Assembly: GCF_002105155.1 (NCBI RefSeq)
Contig: NW_019029046.1
Coordinates: forward strand, 120,933-184,932
Reading direction: 5' to 3'
Source of the DNA: Lobosporangium transversale
Lineage: Eukaryota; Mortierellomycota; Mortierellomycetes; Mortierellales; Mortierellaceae
Length of the DNA stretch: 64,000 bases
The translations under genes were made by a program, and so were the position numbers. Below the pieces are notes generated by a model that made no database searches, was not told where the DNA came from, and worked only from the letters and a program-made list of their open reading frames with translations. Shown in pieces: positions 13,830-26,133 of the stretch (position 1 is its first letter; the number at the start of each line of letters is the position of its first letter).

Positions 13830-15148
13830 TTACTTTTGAATTACGAAATCTTTAGTGAGATCCAGACCCTTCATATGTGTATTAGTAATCTTCATTTTTC
13901 GATTCCTACGCACTTGCTTGCGTTTTGGAACTTCACCTGGTCCCTTCTTATCAAACACTTGCATATGAGTCAAACCAGCCTTCTCCAATTCCTTAGGCAG
14001 ATCAATCTCGTCCGGAATTCGCAAGCGGTGCCAAATTTCTCGAAACTCTGTAAAGGATAATTAGGAGGATAAAGGAAGCAGGGAGTAAAGAAATAAAGGA
14101 AGGCAAACAGAGGTGGATCAAGGAGGGTGAATGCAAAAAGTGGATGTGTTTAGCCACTTGCTACACCACTCCTTGCTACATCCTCAAGTACTCAGCACTT
14201 GAACATTCTGTTACAAAAATGAGTTGTTGATCATATAACTATACCTGGATCCATAGCTGTATTATAGCGTTGATCGTTCCAAAAAAGTACCCTTGGCTGC
14301 CCATCCTTATTCTTTACCACCAAGATGCGTCCTTCACTAGCGAGTTCCTGAACTGCCTGTGGCAGTTTGGAATACGAGTCCTTGAGCTCCTTGTAGTCCA
14401 TACCTCCTTCATTTTTCCTTTTTTCGAGCATTGCAAGAAGATCCTCCTTGCTTTTGATCTGATACGTTGGCTAATGTATCATGGTATTATCTGTCAGATA
14501 ATTTGCTCTCGCGCTCAGCAGCTATTGGGATACGAAGCATAATAGCAACGTACCTTGTATACAAATGTATTATTGACTTCATCATATGCTACTTTCTCAT
14601 TCGATTTGAGCAACTCATACAGTCTTGGTTTTGTCTCCAGGTCAATATTTCCTTTACGTTTCAAATCCTCTACAGATTGTGGCTCATCTGATGTCTATTA
14701 ACATATGGAAATAAAAAAATAGTCAGCATTAGCATTTATCACTATGAAGCCAGAACAATCCGTAATTTCATTAAAAAAAATACTCAAAAGTACTTTTAAG
14801 AAATTGATCGCATTGAGGAGTAAACTATTTATATGGTTTCCCGCCCCAGTTTCTTGTGGTTGAGAATATACTATTAAAAGAAAATGCATCAAATCAGTAT
14901 TACTGGAGAGAAAAAAAGGGTAATATTCCAATGATTGGTAGTTCATCGCTCTCATATGCACCTTCCGCCTTCCTCTTCTTGCTTGACTTGAACACTTGTA
15001 ATCCGTTATTGTTAGGATTGGCATTAGAACCTGTGTAGATAGGTCCATCATCCTGTGCTAGTAATGGTGTAACTACTGCACGTCTGATGACGGGCTGATC
15101 AGCTAGGCGCTTCTTGAATTCGCTGGTGGCATTTTTGAAGTGAGACAT
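13830..15148 (-). CDS. TFA2: transcription initiation factor IIE subunit beta
   Basis: TFIIE-beta binds TFIIE-alpha and RNA polymerase II in the pre-initiation complex and recruits TFIIH. Five exons (15148-14962, 14870-14794, 14694-14554, 14470-14245, 14047-13830) join in frame to 282 residues, close to the metazoan size. A first winged helix is recognisable from GNHINSLLLNAINFLK through NNTFVYKPTY; the second from KSKEDLLAMLEKR through ILVVKNKDGQPRVLFWND. MDPEFREIWHRLRIPDE and the basic C-terminus RRNRKMKITNTHMKGL complete the family pattern. The second exon is only 77 nt, and was found because the core domain lacked its first helix without it. An upstream in-frame ATG-like codon is not ATG, so the start at 15148 is preferred. 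The gene is convergent with NKAP. Confidence 0.93.
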
Positions 15149-16267
15149 AATGCTGTTTACGATTGATTTGGACAATAGTTTTTCTTTACACAATTTGGAC
15201 AACAGAGAGATTTACAGAAAGGTAAAAGACAAAAGTAAGGAGAAGCGCTGGATGATGCACGTGACTCGCTTTATACTTTTCTGAGTAACATTGAAGATTG
15301 CATAAAAGTCTTTCTGCCTGGAAGGAAGAACAACATTAGGAAGAGAACTAAGAGACAGAATGGTGGGATAACCTAGAAGAGCAGAAAGTTGGAGGAAAAG
15401 AAAGTGAAAGAAAAAAATGCCAATCAGGAGATGGAGATACTGCTTAATCTGTCAACGTCATTACCTTGGCGACGGCGCGCATCCGAATAGGCATAGATGC
15501 GCATAGAGCTATAGGAGATACTTTATCCCGAGATCTTGAGGACAACCGAGGATTTTAGCGATAAAAAACAGCATTGATACGGAGAGAAGGTTTTCAATCT
15601 CAAAATGAGGTCTATTCTGAAAGTTAACTGGGGTACCACCAAATAGTCATTGGTATTAATTTCACATCATATTGCAAATCGTGCTCCTTCTCGGATAAAG
15701 ACTCCGCTAACCAAGTCAAGGCTTAGCATGATTATCATGGTAGAAACATCAGTAAAGGTAAGATTGATCCTGAAGTGCTTGTGATGTTTTGAAGCGGATA
15801 GCCGAAATGTTTGCGGATAGCCGATATGTTCATGGAAAGCCATCCAGTTTTAACCTGCCGTGTCCTCAACAGAAAGCAAATAAAGTGTCCACTTCAGGAC
15901 AACAATGTATTCTGAAAGGATAGGCGACTACTTAACTTGAAGTAAAACTCGGTAAGTACTTACTGAAATTTGTATGATAAACATTCACATCAGTAAAAAA
16001 AAAAAAAAGTAAATTTCAGTAAGTATATACTTACCGATTTTTACTGGAAATTTACCGATGTTTAAGTAAATAATAATAAAAATTTATTCCAAGTTCGTTT
16101 GTTCAGTACACTACTTAGAGCTACTAAAATTTATCCCGTGTAGCTCAATATTCAGGAACAACCCGAGGATATTCCTTGATGAATAGAACTTAAACGCCTT
16201 CATATACTAGTTTTAGAGTGTGGAAAGGTTTATTCCGTCTTTTTGGATAGGATATGAGCATTCTAGT
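15149..16267. other. intergenic spacer with hairpin repeat
   Basis: 1.1 kb without a gene. It holds a two-copy direct repeat of about 17 nt (GCGGATAGCCGAnATGTT) near 15793-15833 and an imperfect inverted repeat at 15930-16067, listed separately. The 5' third is likely the TFIIE-beta promoter. Confidence 0.6.
15930..16067. repeat. imperfect inverted repeat, MITE-like hairpin
   Basis: The left arm (15930-15971) and right arm (16011-16067) are reverse complements over most of their length. The best core pairs CGGTAAGTACTTACTGAAAT with the complementary stretch at 16011-16035, and AAAA plus a flanking ACTTAA also pair. The 39-nt loop contains A14. No coding capacity. A miniature inverted-repeat element is one reading; a chance AT-rich palindrome is possible. 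Confidence 0.55.
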
Positions 16268-19200
16268 TTAAACGCATTTCCAAGATGCAATTACCACGCC
16301 GCCACTGCCCTCTCGTCCCACACGATTCTTGCCTCCATCGTCCATACGCACGCATTCCCAAACACCACGCTCTTTAATATCAATTTGGGCTTCATGGCAA
16401 TGTCTCACTGGGTTATACACAAGTTTGTAAACTTTGTTTGTCTGAGTTCTCAGGACAAGACGCTCTGGCCTTGGGATAAGAGTTCCAGCTGTTGGATTAT
16501 TGATAGCGTTCAGCACAGACGCATAGTTCTTGGAGCCTCGCAACGAGCCCGAGTTAACCGTATGAGATGCAGTTGTGGTTGTTCCTGTGGAAGCCTTTGA
16601 CGACGGCGTCATATTGCGTGAACCAGATAGACCTAAACTTTGCGCATTTGGACTGCTTCTTGCTCTGAATGTTGGCTGCCTTTGAGGTTTATTGTTGACA
16701 GGGGCTACTGCGGATGATCCGACGCTACCTCCCGCAGTCTTGGAAGAAGCTGCAGTTGCTCCACCAGTAGCTGCAATAGGAAGATTCGAGCCATTGGTAC
16801 TTCCAGTACATGACCCCAGGCTAGCCTCCGTTTCTGTGAGCGCCATCGCATTAGCTGATGCAACCGAAGCCTGTGCCTGAGCAGCTAGGGAAAGGATACA
16901 GAATTTGTAGGTGTGTGGGGAATAGAGGAACTCTGTCTGTGGAGACTTTACATAAAATTCATAAGGCGAAAAGTGTGGAACTACAAAGTTGAGTGGAGTT
17001 TTCGGAATAGTTCCAATGTGATGAATAGGGAGGGTGAGTGCTAGTGCATACGGAGTAGCATTACTTGGCGCCTAGGGGAAAAAAACAATTGAATTGAGGC
17101 AATATTAGATCACACGCTTAAAATTGGACTTCTTAGAACAGACCACTAACTGCCACTTACATGGTCCACTTTGCGCCCTGCAAAAATATGGATAACTCCC
17201 TTCCTGACTCCGCCAGGACATTCAACAGTTTCAGGGGGAAGAACAGCTTTGATCTTGGCGATCCTAATACCTGTGCAATGGTGTGGCTGATACAACTTAT
17301 TGCTAGCTGCTGCAATCGATGCTGCTAGACGTGCACCACTGGCAGCGCTAATCGTTGAAGGCGCTGATCCAGCTTGTGGCACAGGTATCTGACTCCGCGG
17401 AAGTTGTTGTTTCTGCGGCTGTGTGGACTTATGGCTACTGCGATGCTGATAAGGATTCCAGATCACAATCTGTGCAAGAGCACGTTTTCTAATGAGTTTG
17501 CCTTCCGAATTCATGGCTTCCACCTCAGCTCGTAGCTCAATGCCTTCTCCACAACCTTTACCTAAGCAGTCCCCCCCAAATAGCCTTGCGACATGCCCTC
17601 CACCCGTGCTTAGCGCTGTAGAGCTCGAAGGACCTCCACCATCAATCCGGATAAAGACTTCAACAGTCTCATCGTCTTTGATTTCCAGCCTTGTCCGACG
17701 TTTGAAATCCGGAAGACTCAATCCGAATTCAAAAAAGGCAGGCCTCACAAAAGGGAGCTGCAGAAATACCTGTGGCGGGATCGATGGACTGATGTATTGA
17801 TAGCTCAAAAACATGGGGAAATGAGTCAAAACCAATTCAGTTGGGGAAGTTAGGAAGTAGAACGATGAAGCTGTCTGAGGCTTATTAGGATAATGGGCTG
17901 GATGAGTTGGAGATGCAAGGCAGCAGTCAATAAATCGATAGGTGCCATCAATACGGATCACATTCCATGCATGGTTGGCCGCTGGGATATCTTTGGAAAA
18001 AACATCCATAGGACCTTTGATATAACCCTTCACAACACCCACATCCTCAATACCTGCAGCCAGCGCCATTTCTGCAAATAGATTTGCAAAACCCTCTCCT
18101 GTCTTGCATGTTCTGCTTGTCAATACATCCTGAGCGAGCTCTGGCATGTCTTCTTGAAGAAATCCACGCACGTAGTCGTCCACGCCTTCCATGAACACCG
18201 CTGGAAGTGGTGCCATAGCACCGGAACGCAGGACATGCGAGCCACTTGCAGCAATACCATTGCTATTTGCCATGGTATTCAAGGCCGCCATATGCTCATC
18301 TGCTGGCCCCAACTTGTATCGTCCACCAGAGACATCTCGACCAGGACCACCCTCAAGCTTAATGTTTTCACTAACCCAGATAAATAAGACACGTAGTTTG
18401 GATAATGGAGACTTGGAATAGGGGCGTGTCAGGTACTTTTGCGACAAGAGTTGTGGCGTCATATGTGGCCCACGCTGGTTCACATTCCTGGCAACTTTGT
18501 CAATCTGAGTAAACGTACTAGGTCCAAGCTCGAGAGCGTTGTTTGAAGTGATGCCACCAGGAACAGGAGGGCTATCTCTCATCGGCTGGCACCGCTTCAC
18601 TATTTCGAATGGATCTTGATTCTCTTGAGCACTATCCTCATCAGCGAAAAATTGGGTATCCTCCTTGCCTGGTTCTGGAGAGTGAACCCGCTTCAAGCTC
18701 TTTTGCATCTCAATCCAGGCAAAATGCTCATTCTTATTACGAATTGCGTCCTTTTCGGCAACTTTTTTGGGATTAAGGATCTGCTTGAACGCACGCATTA
18801 GTGACGCTTTGGGTTTCTTAGCGGTGTAGGCGCCTAAAGACTCAAGATTTTCAGACATTGATGCATCATCCATTGCTTTATCTCCAGCGGCTGACTCCCC
18901 TGTCCCAGATACTCCCACTACTGAAGCAGAGGTCAGGGGATCCTTGGCATCGACTGAAAACCTCCTCGTAGCGAAGTTTGATGCAGTCATTAAATTACTC
19001 TGAGGCATCCGGGCTGTTTCACTCTTCCGCCTGACGTCCCTTGTCCCAATAGCGGAAGCTCCAGACATAGCCGTACCTCCACTCGATAGAGTCTCTGCAG
19101 TCCCTTTCGAGTCCGCTGTAGCAGAGGATGAAGGTGACCTTGATAGCTGATGCATTTGAGCTGCACTATAACTTGACGGCGAACTCTCTGTAGGGGAAAA

Positions 19201-21099
19201 TTGAAACGGGGCAGAAAGAGCATAAGCCGAGTGGGGCCGTGCTTTCGGTTGCGGGATCACAATGCTTGGGGCCCGTGGCAAAGACGAGCGGCGCGCTGAC
19301 ACTGGGAATGTTGACTGGTGCTCTGCTTGATACATTTGTGCTTGATGATCGTAGGGATTAAATGCGGCACTTCCCTCGGGCTTTAAACTAACCTGACTCA
19401 AATTACGCCGATGACCGCCGCCATACGTTCCTTGAGACTTGGGTTTATCCAATGCTCCTTGGGAGCGATTATGCTTAGCGAGATTTTCCAGAGATAATTC
19501 TGATAAATTGGTTGAGTAAATACTCTGCTGCTGTTGTTGATGTTGTTGTGGAGCATAATCAAACGGAGCTGAACCGGTGGATACACCACTGTGCCTATAG
19601 CTTGGTCGGTATCGAAGGCTCTCGTTGGTATGTCCTTGCACGGGTGCTCCGGCAAATGAATCGTATTGTTGCGTAGGTAATATTTCAGATTCAACATGGT
19701 GCTGTTCTTCTGAATAATCCTGATCATCCTGAAGTTCCTGGTTTTGGAAGTCACCATAATCGCTATATGCGGCAAGGCTGACACCGGATGAATTACCACG
19801 CCATATACTTGAAGAGTTCTTATTTCCCATGTCAGACTCTTGGAGGTACATGGCAGACGCAGGCCGAGTGAAGTCTCTTGAACGATGTTGTGGATGATGT
19901 CGTTGCTGCGTTCTTGTATCATCCGTTAAATTAGGCATTGAATAGCGGTTCGATACTTGCCTAACCGCGCTCTCAGCTGCAGCATACGTCGTCGTATGAA
20001 CAGGACTTGATGGATCCATTAACGCAGAGCTAGTACTGTTTCTTCGTTGGTTTGAAGTGTACTCTAAATGATAGTCTGCATCACTCTGAATCCCTGGAGA
20101 ATCAAGATATGGCTCTTTCTCAGTGTCTGATGCAATTGGAAATGCCCCTGGCAGAGTTGTGCATAGACCCGAGTCACCAATGATTGCTTGTGGGTTCTTT
20201 CTGGATGTAGCTATTTGTATTCAAAATGCTTGAGATTAGCCACTTACTGCAGACTATTTTTTTTGAATCTTATGGTGAACCTAAGGCAACAACCCAAGGG
20301 TGCTGATATCTACATACCGCCGAGAGAAATACTAGATGCATTAGTAGATCCAGAATAAGGTAAATGTGAGGCACTACTGCTGGTTAGCCCTGTCTTATTT
20401 GTACCATTCGTATTGCTCAACATTGTATTGACAGGTTTGCGCTTTGTAAACTTTGAGCTATCAACAGAACTTTGACGCGAGTGTTGTCGCCGATAGCTTT
20501 GGGGTTGTGAGCGGGGCGAACTTCTTTCTGAATCATCGTCATTTGTGCTACTGTGATGAGTAGAGCTCGAGAAGTTAGATAATCAGAATATTAAAAATAA
20601 AAAATAAAAAATAAAAAAGTAATGATAACAGCATACAGCATGCAATCTGTTCGCATCCAAAAACGTTAAATTGATAGACTTACATGACTTCAACAAAGTT
20701 GGAGGGGAAGTTGCCATAAATACCGTCGGGAAGAAGAGTGCCTTTCCACCATCCACCATCTGCAACAATTTAAAAGAATTAGCAGTGTTAGACTGTTATG
20801 TCATATTTGCATTAAATCTATGCACTAATGAGCAGAGAAGGATCCCACGCTTCGGCGTTTGTCTTACCATTGTCATGCACCTTGATAATGTCACCTATTC
20901 ACGTAGAATCATTTTATTTAATTAATTATTAGTAACAACCAATATATAAAGTACAAGTTCATCCAATTTGGCCGAATGCATGTCATTGGAAATGAGATGT
21001 AATGACATTACCTTTGTTTATAGTAAGGTCGCCTTCCTCTTTTGCCGTGAAGGCGTAGATCACTCTGACAGTGCAGACAACTGGAAGTCCGTGTTCCAT
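16268..21099 (-). CDS. CYK3: Cyk3-like SH3 and transglutaminase-like cytokinesis protein
   Basis: Cyk3-type proteins act at the division site in actomyosin ring closure and septum formation. The N-terminus, split over short exons at about 21099-21012, 20896-20870 and 20762-20686, forms a clean SH3 domain: AFTAKEEGDLTINKGDII, DGGWWKGTLLPDGIYGNFPSNFVEV. A long Ser/Gln-rich region follows (about 20580-18490). The transglutaminase-like domain lies in the exon ending near 17162: TCKTGEGFANLFAEMALAAG, then NHAWNVIRIDGTYRFIDCC, supplying the Cys, His and Asp positions of the fold. A beta-rich segment (HYPNKPQTASSFYF, FLSYQYISPSIPP) fits the family C-terminus. A final exon (about 17070-16268) ends with a conserved-looking tail rich in Ser and Thr. 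The 5' start MEHGLPVVC is the first ATG before the SH3. Intron borders in the 20.0-20.9 kb part are approximate. Confidence 0.88.
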
Positions 21100-22337
21100 C
21101 GTGAAAGGAAAAATACAGATGGCACAATCTAAAGCTTTCTTGCCAATGAAATAGATAAAATGATAAATAGATAGATAGATAGAAAGAGAGAGAGATAGAT
21201 AAAAAAAGTCTGTGTGTAGGTAGTGGTATGAGGCAAAGATGGGGGAGGGGGAAGGGGGGGGTGAATATTCGAGTCCGCGGACTTTTGTGGCGTGATGATG
21301 TGGTATATTAATAAATGATGTTAAGAATGAGGAAACAGAGGTTTAAAAAGAGAGAGAAGAGAGAAGGAGTGACAATTAAGAAATTCGGTGTGAATTTTAA
21401 AGGCGATTATTCAGGGACAAACACATTAACTAAAATGGACAGTAAAGAAAGAGAGTGGACTTCGAGAAAGAATAAAATGCGCGCAAAGTTCTCAGTAGAA
21501 AAGTCAATGATGGATCAATGTCGTAACGGATCTGTATCTGAACACAGGCAGGAAAGCAGGGGGTCTACAACAATGAAAACAGGCTCAGATAAACAAAGCA
21601 ACGTAATGCATACAAAACAGAGTTGTTCCTGATGTAACACTGCTTAGGCTTAAACTAGAGGATAAAAAAAAATAACTTGGATGGATACTGTGTCTAGGTC
21701 ATAAAAGTTGGTTTATTAAAGCTAAGACTATGGATATAAAAGGACAAGTGAGTGATAAGATTCATACCAGCCAAGCAATCGATGCAAACAACAAATCTCA
21801 AGAGGATGAATGAAACCCCTGGATATGACCAGCACAAGACCAAACAACAGTAACAATTGTAACAACAATAAAACAATAAACATTAGAAAAAAGAAAGGAT
21901 AAGATAAGATCAATGATCCCTTTACGACAGACCTTGTTGTAGTTAGCCACTCTGCATTATTGAAATGCAGTACCAAAAACAATAACAATGGGGCAGGCCA
22001 GAATGCTTTCACATCAAAGCCAGACAAGCAAGAAACAATAAAAATTATCAAAGTGTGTTTTCGGCCCAGAAAGGAACTCCTTATCACTTGTTTTGATGGT
22101 ATTTGATTGTTGTCGTCAACTTCTTCTTATAGACGACTACTGCTCATTCAATCAAGTAGGGCTGTAGAAAGGTTGCCCAACTATGAGGACTTCATATCTT
22201 TGGAATCAACTGCAAATCGACTTTATTCCATAATTAAATTTATATAGAAAACAATGCAGAGATGTAAGTGTACTGTACAAATTATGATTGTATACAAGTG
22301 CAAAATGTTGTCAAACCAAGAAATAAAAGTCGCCGCT
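21100..22337. other. intergenic; promoter of the Cyk3-like gene and microsatellite
   Basis: 1.2 kb without a convincing gene. A short GATA/GAGA microsatellite lies at about 21163-21205 and a G-rich patch at 21240-21260. A purine-rich plus-strand frame (21315-21632) and a hydrophobic minus-strand frame lacking an ATG (21728-22087) look like composition artefacts. Confidence 0.6.
21163..21205. repeat. GATA/GAGA microsatellite
   Basis: Imperfect (GATA)n passing into (GA)n, about 43 nt, upstream of the Cyk3-like start codon. Confidence 0.75.
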
Positions 22338-23286
22338 TTAGATTGGCCTTCCGGTTCCAGCACGCATACCCTTCTTATTTTCTGCAACAACCTTTCTGAC
22401 ATATTCATCCACACCTCCTTCCATCTTGATCAATTTTCCACCCTTAACACGGTACACGACCCCGGCTTCCTCCTCATTTAAAGCTTGGTCCTCCTCATCG
22501 TCGAAAAACTCGTCATCTTCATCCTCTTCACAAACAGACTTCACAAAGTAGGCATCATGAGATACCAGTACAACAGCTCCTGCAAACGATTTGAGCGCCA
22601 CAATCAATCCTTCAATCGTCGCCATGTCTAAATGATTTGTGATTTCATCCAGCAACAGAACTTGTGGTCCCCCTTGAACACAAATAGCCAAGGCAACTCG
22701 TGCTTTTTGACCACCCGATAATGAGGACATGGGCAATAGCGCAATCTGGCCTGCAACACCGAATGATCCAAGATATTTCCGTGCCATCTCCGGGTTCTTA
22801 TAGTCATCAGGAAAAGTATCCATAAGGTACTGTGTTGCTGACTTGGCAGTGTATCCATCCAGTTTATCTACATTGTGCTGAGAGAAGTATCCGATATTGA
22901 CCAATGAAGAGAACCGTTCCACTGTCCCTGAGGTAGGTGTTAAATCCCCAGCAAGTAATGAGATGATAGTAGATTTTCCACACCCGTTTGGTCCAAGGAG
23001 CGCAATTCGAGAATATTGATGAAGAGAAAGATTGATATTCTGGACCACGGGACCAGACTTTCGGGTAGTAGCTCCGGGATAGGAAAAAGTTACGTTGTTG
23101 AGAGATAACAAGGTCGTGGGGTTGCCACGAAGCTCCTTGGGTATCGGCAGAGGGATTGTTACCGGAGGCTCCGGCACATCCCGTTCAATAAGTAGCCCCA
23201 TATTATGATGGAATCCAGCATGGTAAGATTGTTTAAATCGTTTTCCACTCTCTGTCTTGTTGTAACCCGCAAGCCGTTCGAGTTTC

Positions 23287-23317
<31 letters not shown>

Positions 23318-25164
23318 AAAAGCAGTCAGTAAACCAAACTTTTCAGATGTCGTATGGTCAATGACATTCATGCAAACAAACAACTTCGCAAAAAATACCT
23401 TTTGCCGTGATGCAATAACAGCGCCACGCTTTTCATCTCCTGTTTTATTCATGATGGACCGCTGCTTGTTGATCGTTTCCTGAACATGCTTGCGCTTCTG
23501 CTCTAGAGCTGCCACAATCCTGTCCTTCATCTTGGCTTTATCTTCCATTTTCATCTCATATTCGTCATAGTTGCCTGGAAAGTAAGATAACTGGTAATCG
23601 CGCAGTCGAATAATTTCCTCCGTGACGGCGTTCAAAAAGTTACGATCGTGCGAAACTACCACCACTGTTTGATCTTCGTCCAAGTTCTCTAGTAGATAAT
23701 TTTGTAGCCATATTATCGCAGGCAAGTCCAAGTGACTAAATAGATAACCCAAATTCGTATTAAACACTTATGAAAGCAAAAACACGCAATATACGAAAAT
23801 TAAAAGGAAAAGAAAAGCACATACTTAGTAGGTTCGTCGAGTAATAGAAGGTTTGGTTTCAAAAAGAGGGCCTGCGCAAGCGCAATCCTCATTCTCCAGC
23901 CTCCTGAGAACTGTTTAATTGGTAAATCCTGGCTCTCTGGCGTGAAGCCAAGACCTCGAAGCAATTCACGTGCTCTCGCTTCTGCAGAATCAGCCTCGAT
24001 CTGCTGAAGCTTGTTATAGACGGATTCGAGCATCTCGTGAGCCTGGTTCAAGATGTCTAGAGGAGGCTCAACTCCTTCAATTGGGACCGCTTCGAACGCC
24101 TCCTGCGCAGCCTTTTCTTGCGCCTCAACGATTAAGAGCTCCTCACGTGCCTCTGCTCCACGCTTACCACTCCTTCGTATGGCAAGCTTATGTTGGGCAG
24201 CCAACTTGACTTTAATTCGCTCCCATTCCAACTTCTTGATGCATTTAACCAGTTGCTTCGGGTACTTATTGATAGACTGCTGCAGCAACTTAGATTCAGA
24301 CATCAATAGGATCCGCTCTGTGTCCGCCTTAAGCACTGTCTCAATAACAGTCTGGTTCTCCGGAGTCTCTGAAGGCAATTGTTCGATGTAGAGCGTCCTG
24401 AGATTCAACGGAAACCCAATCAGCTGTCCGTATCCAATTGCCTTGAGCAGGGTTGACTTCCCCGTACCATTCCGTCCAATTAATCCATATCTTGTTCCAG
24501 ACTTAAACCAGAGGCGTGTATCCTTAAGTAGGGGCTTCTCACCAATATTAATATTGACTTGTTTGAGATCCACCTCCTTCGAAAGTGTTTCTAGCGTTTC
24601 CTCATGGAATCGTGATTGCTGAGAAAATGCCTCAACGATAGCATCCTTGCCCGAAAATGCATCTTCATTAAGGACTGGCGTAGCAGTAGCTGAAGCGGCC
24701 GCACTTCCTGCTGCTGGAGAAGTTGATCCTGCCTTTGCAGCAAGCTTCTTGGCGGCTTTTGTCATTTTGACAGGTTTTGCCTTGAAACTCTTTTTAGGTG
24801 ATCTTGACTCAGATTGCTGCCGCTTATCATCTGATTCGCTACTGTTTCCAGTACTTCCTCGATCTTTGTCTTTCATAGAGAGATCTTCAAGAGACGAATT
24901 TAGTTTGACAAGGGTGTTAGGTGTATGTTTTGTTCCGTCTGATTTGTTCTCCGTAAGCAGTTCATGAAATCCGTTGTAAAACAAGGACAAATCAGCTTCC
25001 TCAAGTCCAGCATCGACAAGGAAATGCTCGGTCTCTTCGCGAAGGGTTTCCACTGAGGCAAAAGATTGTCCATCAATGATCGATGCAAGAAAATCTTGGA
25101 CGTCATTATCAAGCTTGACGCCTGTAGGCAACCGGGCAATGAAGGTCTTTGCGGTAACAGTCAT
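22338..25164 (-). CDS. ABC-F ATPase, Gcn20/ABCF3-like
   Basis: Soluble ABC-F proteins bind ribosomes; Gcn20/ABCF3 members work in translational control with Gcn1. Three exons (25164-23825, 23735-23399, 23285-22338) join in frame to 874 residues. The N-terminal DVQDFLASIIDG and FYNGFHELL resemble the ABCF3 N-terminal helical region, followed by a Lys/Ala/Ser-rich linker. NBD1 has Walker A GRNGTGKST, signature FSGGWRMR and Walker B LLLLDEPTNHLD. NBD2 has Walker A GPNGCGKST, signature LSGGQKAR and Walker B VLLLDEITNHLD, where Ile replaces the usual Pro. No transmembrane segments. An acidic loop (EEDEDDEFFDDEEDQ) is inserted near the C-terminus. The second intron ends in a 24-nt A run directly before AG, unusual for an acceptor. 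Assignment to ABCF3 rather than another ABC-F type is moderately sure. Confidence 0.9.
23287..23310. repeat. T24 (A24 on the sense strand) at an intron 3' end
   Basis: Inside intron 2 of the ABC-F gene. On the sense strand the run is poly-A and abuts the AG acceptor at 23286-23287, where a pyrimidine tract would be expected. Confidence 0.85.
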
Positions 25165-25586
25165 GGTGATAACAGTAATTAGGGAATAAAGGAGGTGGGG
25201 ATAAATTGGATGATATTTGTTTAACTTTTTTTTCAGAATGCGAATGACAATTAGGAAAAAAAAAAAAAAGCTGCTCGCCATTTTATAATCGCCACACAAA
25301 AAGAAAAAGACAGTCTTTCCGCAGTGCAAAGTCCATGCGATCCAAATCCCGCAGCAATTTAGACTCCAAACTCTTAATATTCTGTGCGTACATGTCTAAA
25401 CATCGAAATTTATGCAGATCCTATCCGTGCACGTCCTTCTCGCAAACATAAAACAGTGATATTTATAAACTAACGGGGCGCATGTTCGTTATGGGCGAAC
25501 AAGTAATATTTACTCAGTAAATATAGGAAAGCTCCATGTCTTAACTATTCCCCTCTCTAGCTACTTTCTAGAAAGAATTTTACATT

Positions 25587-26080
25587 TTACATCTCAGTCG
25601 TTTGAATCTTTGAAGATTGATTGATATTGTCTTCAACCTTGATCTCAACATCAACAAAGGATGAGTGTGGCATATATATACATCTGCAATATATATAAAA
25701 GGCGAATTCTTGACACAGTTTTTTAATACGCTTACCCCATCTTATCTACGGTCTTAGCATAGCTCATACAGTCATTCGCAAAACTATTTGACATAGTGTT
25801 CAAGAATATAAACCTTGGAGCTGGTGACCTAAACTTAGTTACGACAGCATGCTTGAAACCGAAACTGAAGAATAGCGAGGCGCTGACATCCTGTCTTATT
25901 GTAGTTATTGTTGCTGCAATTCAATTGAGAACTGTTGATTGAATTACGAGTAAAAGATTCTGTCCTCACTTCAAGGCAAAATAAACCAAAATGAGGAGAG
26001 GCCCAAGATAGGCAGTTAATCCCAGTGAAATGTAGAATGTATTAATGAATATCTTAAATCTCAAGATACAGAGCCCTGTA
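25587..26080 (-). CDS. orphan 3' exons of an unknown membrane protein
   Basis: I cannot name this gene. Three exon-like blocks read toward the left. The first (about 26080-25975) has a strong hydrophobic segment, FYISLGLTAYLGPLLILVYF. The second (about 25900-25742) encodes SASLFFSFGFKHAVVTKF, then PAPRFIFLNTMS and DCMSYAKTVDKMG. The third (about 25684-25587) gives CIYMPHSSFVDVEIKVED and ends at a TAA. The second intron has GTAAGC and TTGCAG ends and joins Lys-Met-Gly to Cys-Ile-Tyr in frame; the first needs an ATAAG acceptor to keep frame. No ATG exists on this strand between the first block and the DPH2 stop at 26134, so the 5' end is missing or its first exon lies within DPH2. It could be a truncated duplicate or an overlapping gene. 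Confidence 0.45.
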
Positions 26081-26133
26081 TTGATGAGGTGATTCCTTTT
26101 TTAAAAAATGATGCAGACAAACTTTAATCTAGG

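Noticed and set aside
21315-21632. Basic 105-codon plus-strand frame upstream of the Cyk3-like gene
   Set aside because: Purine-rich composition explains the Lys/Arg/Glu content; no motif, and it lies in the promoter spacer.
21728-22087. Hydrophobic 119-codon minus-strand frame
   Set aside because: No ATG start, Leu/Phe content follows from T-rich sequence, and no exon context.
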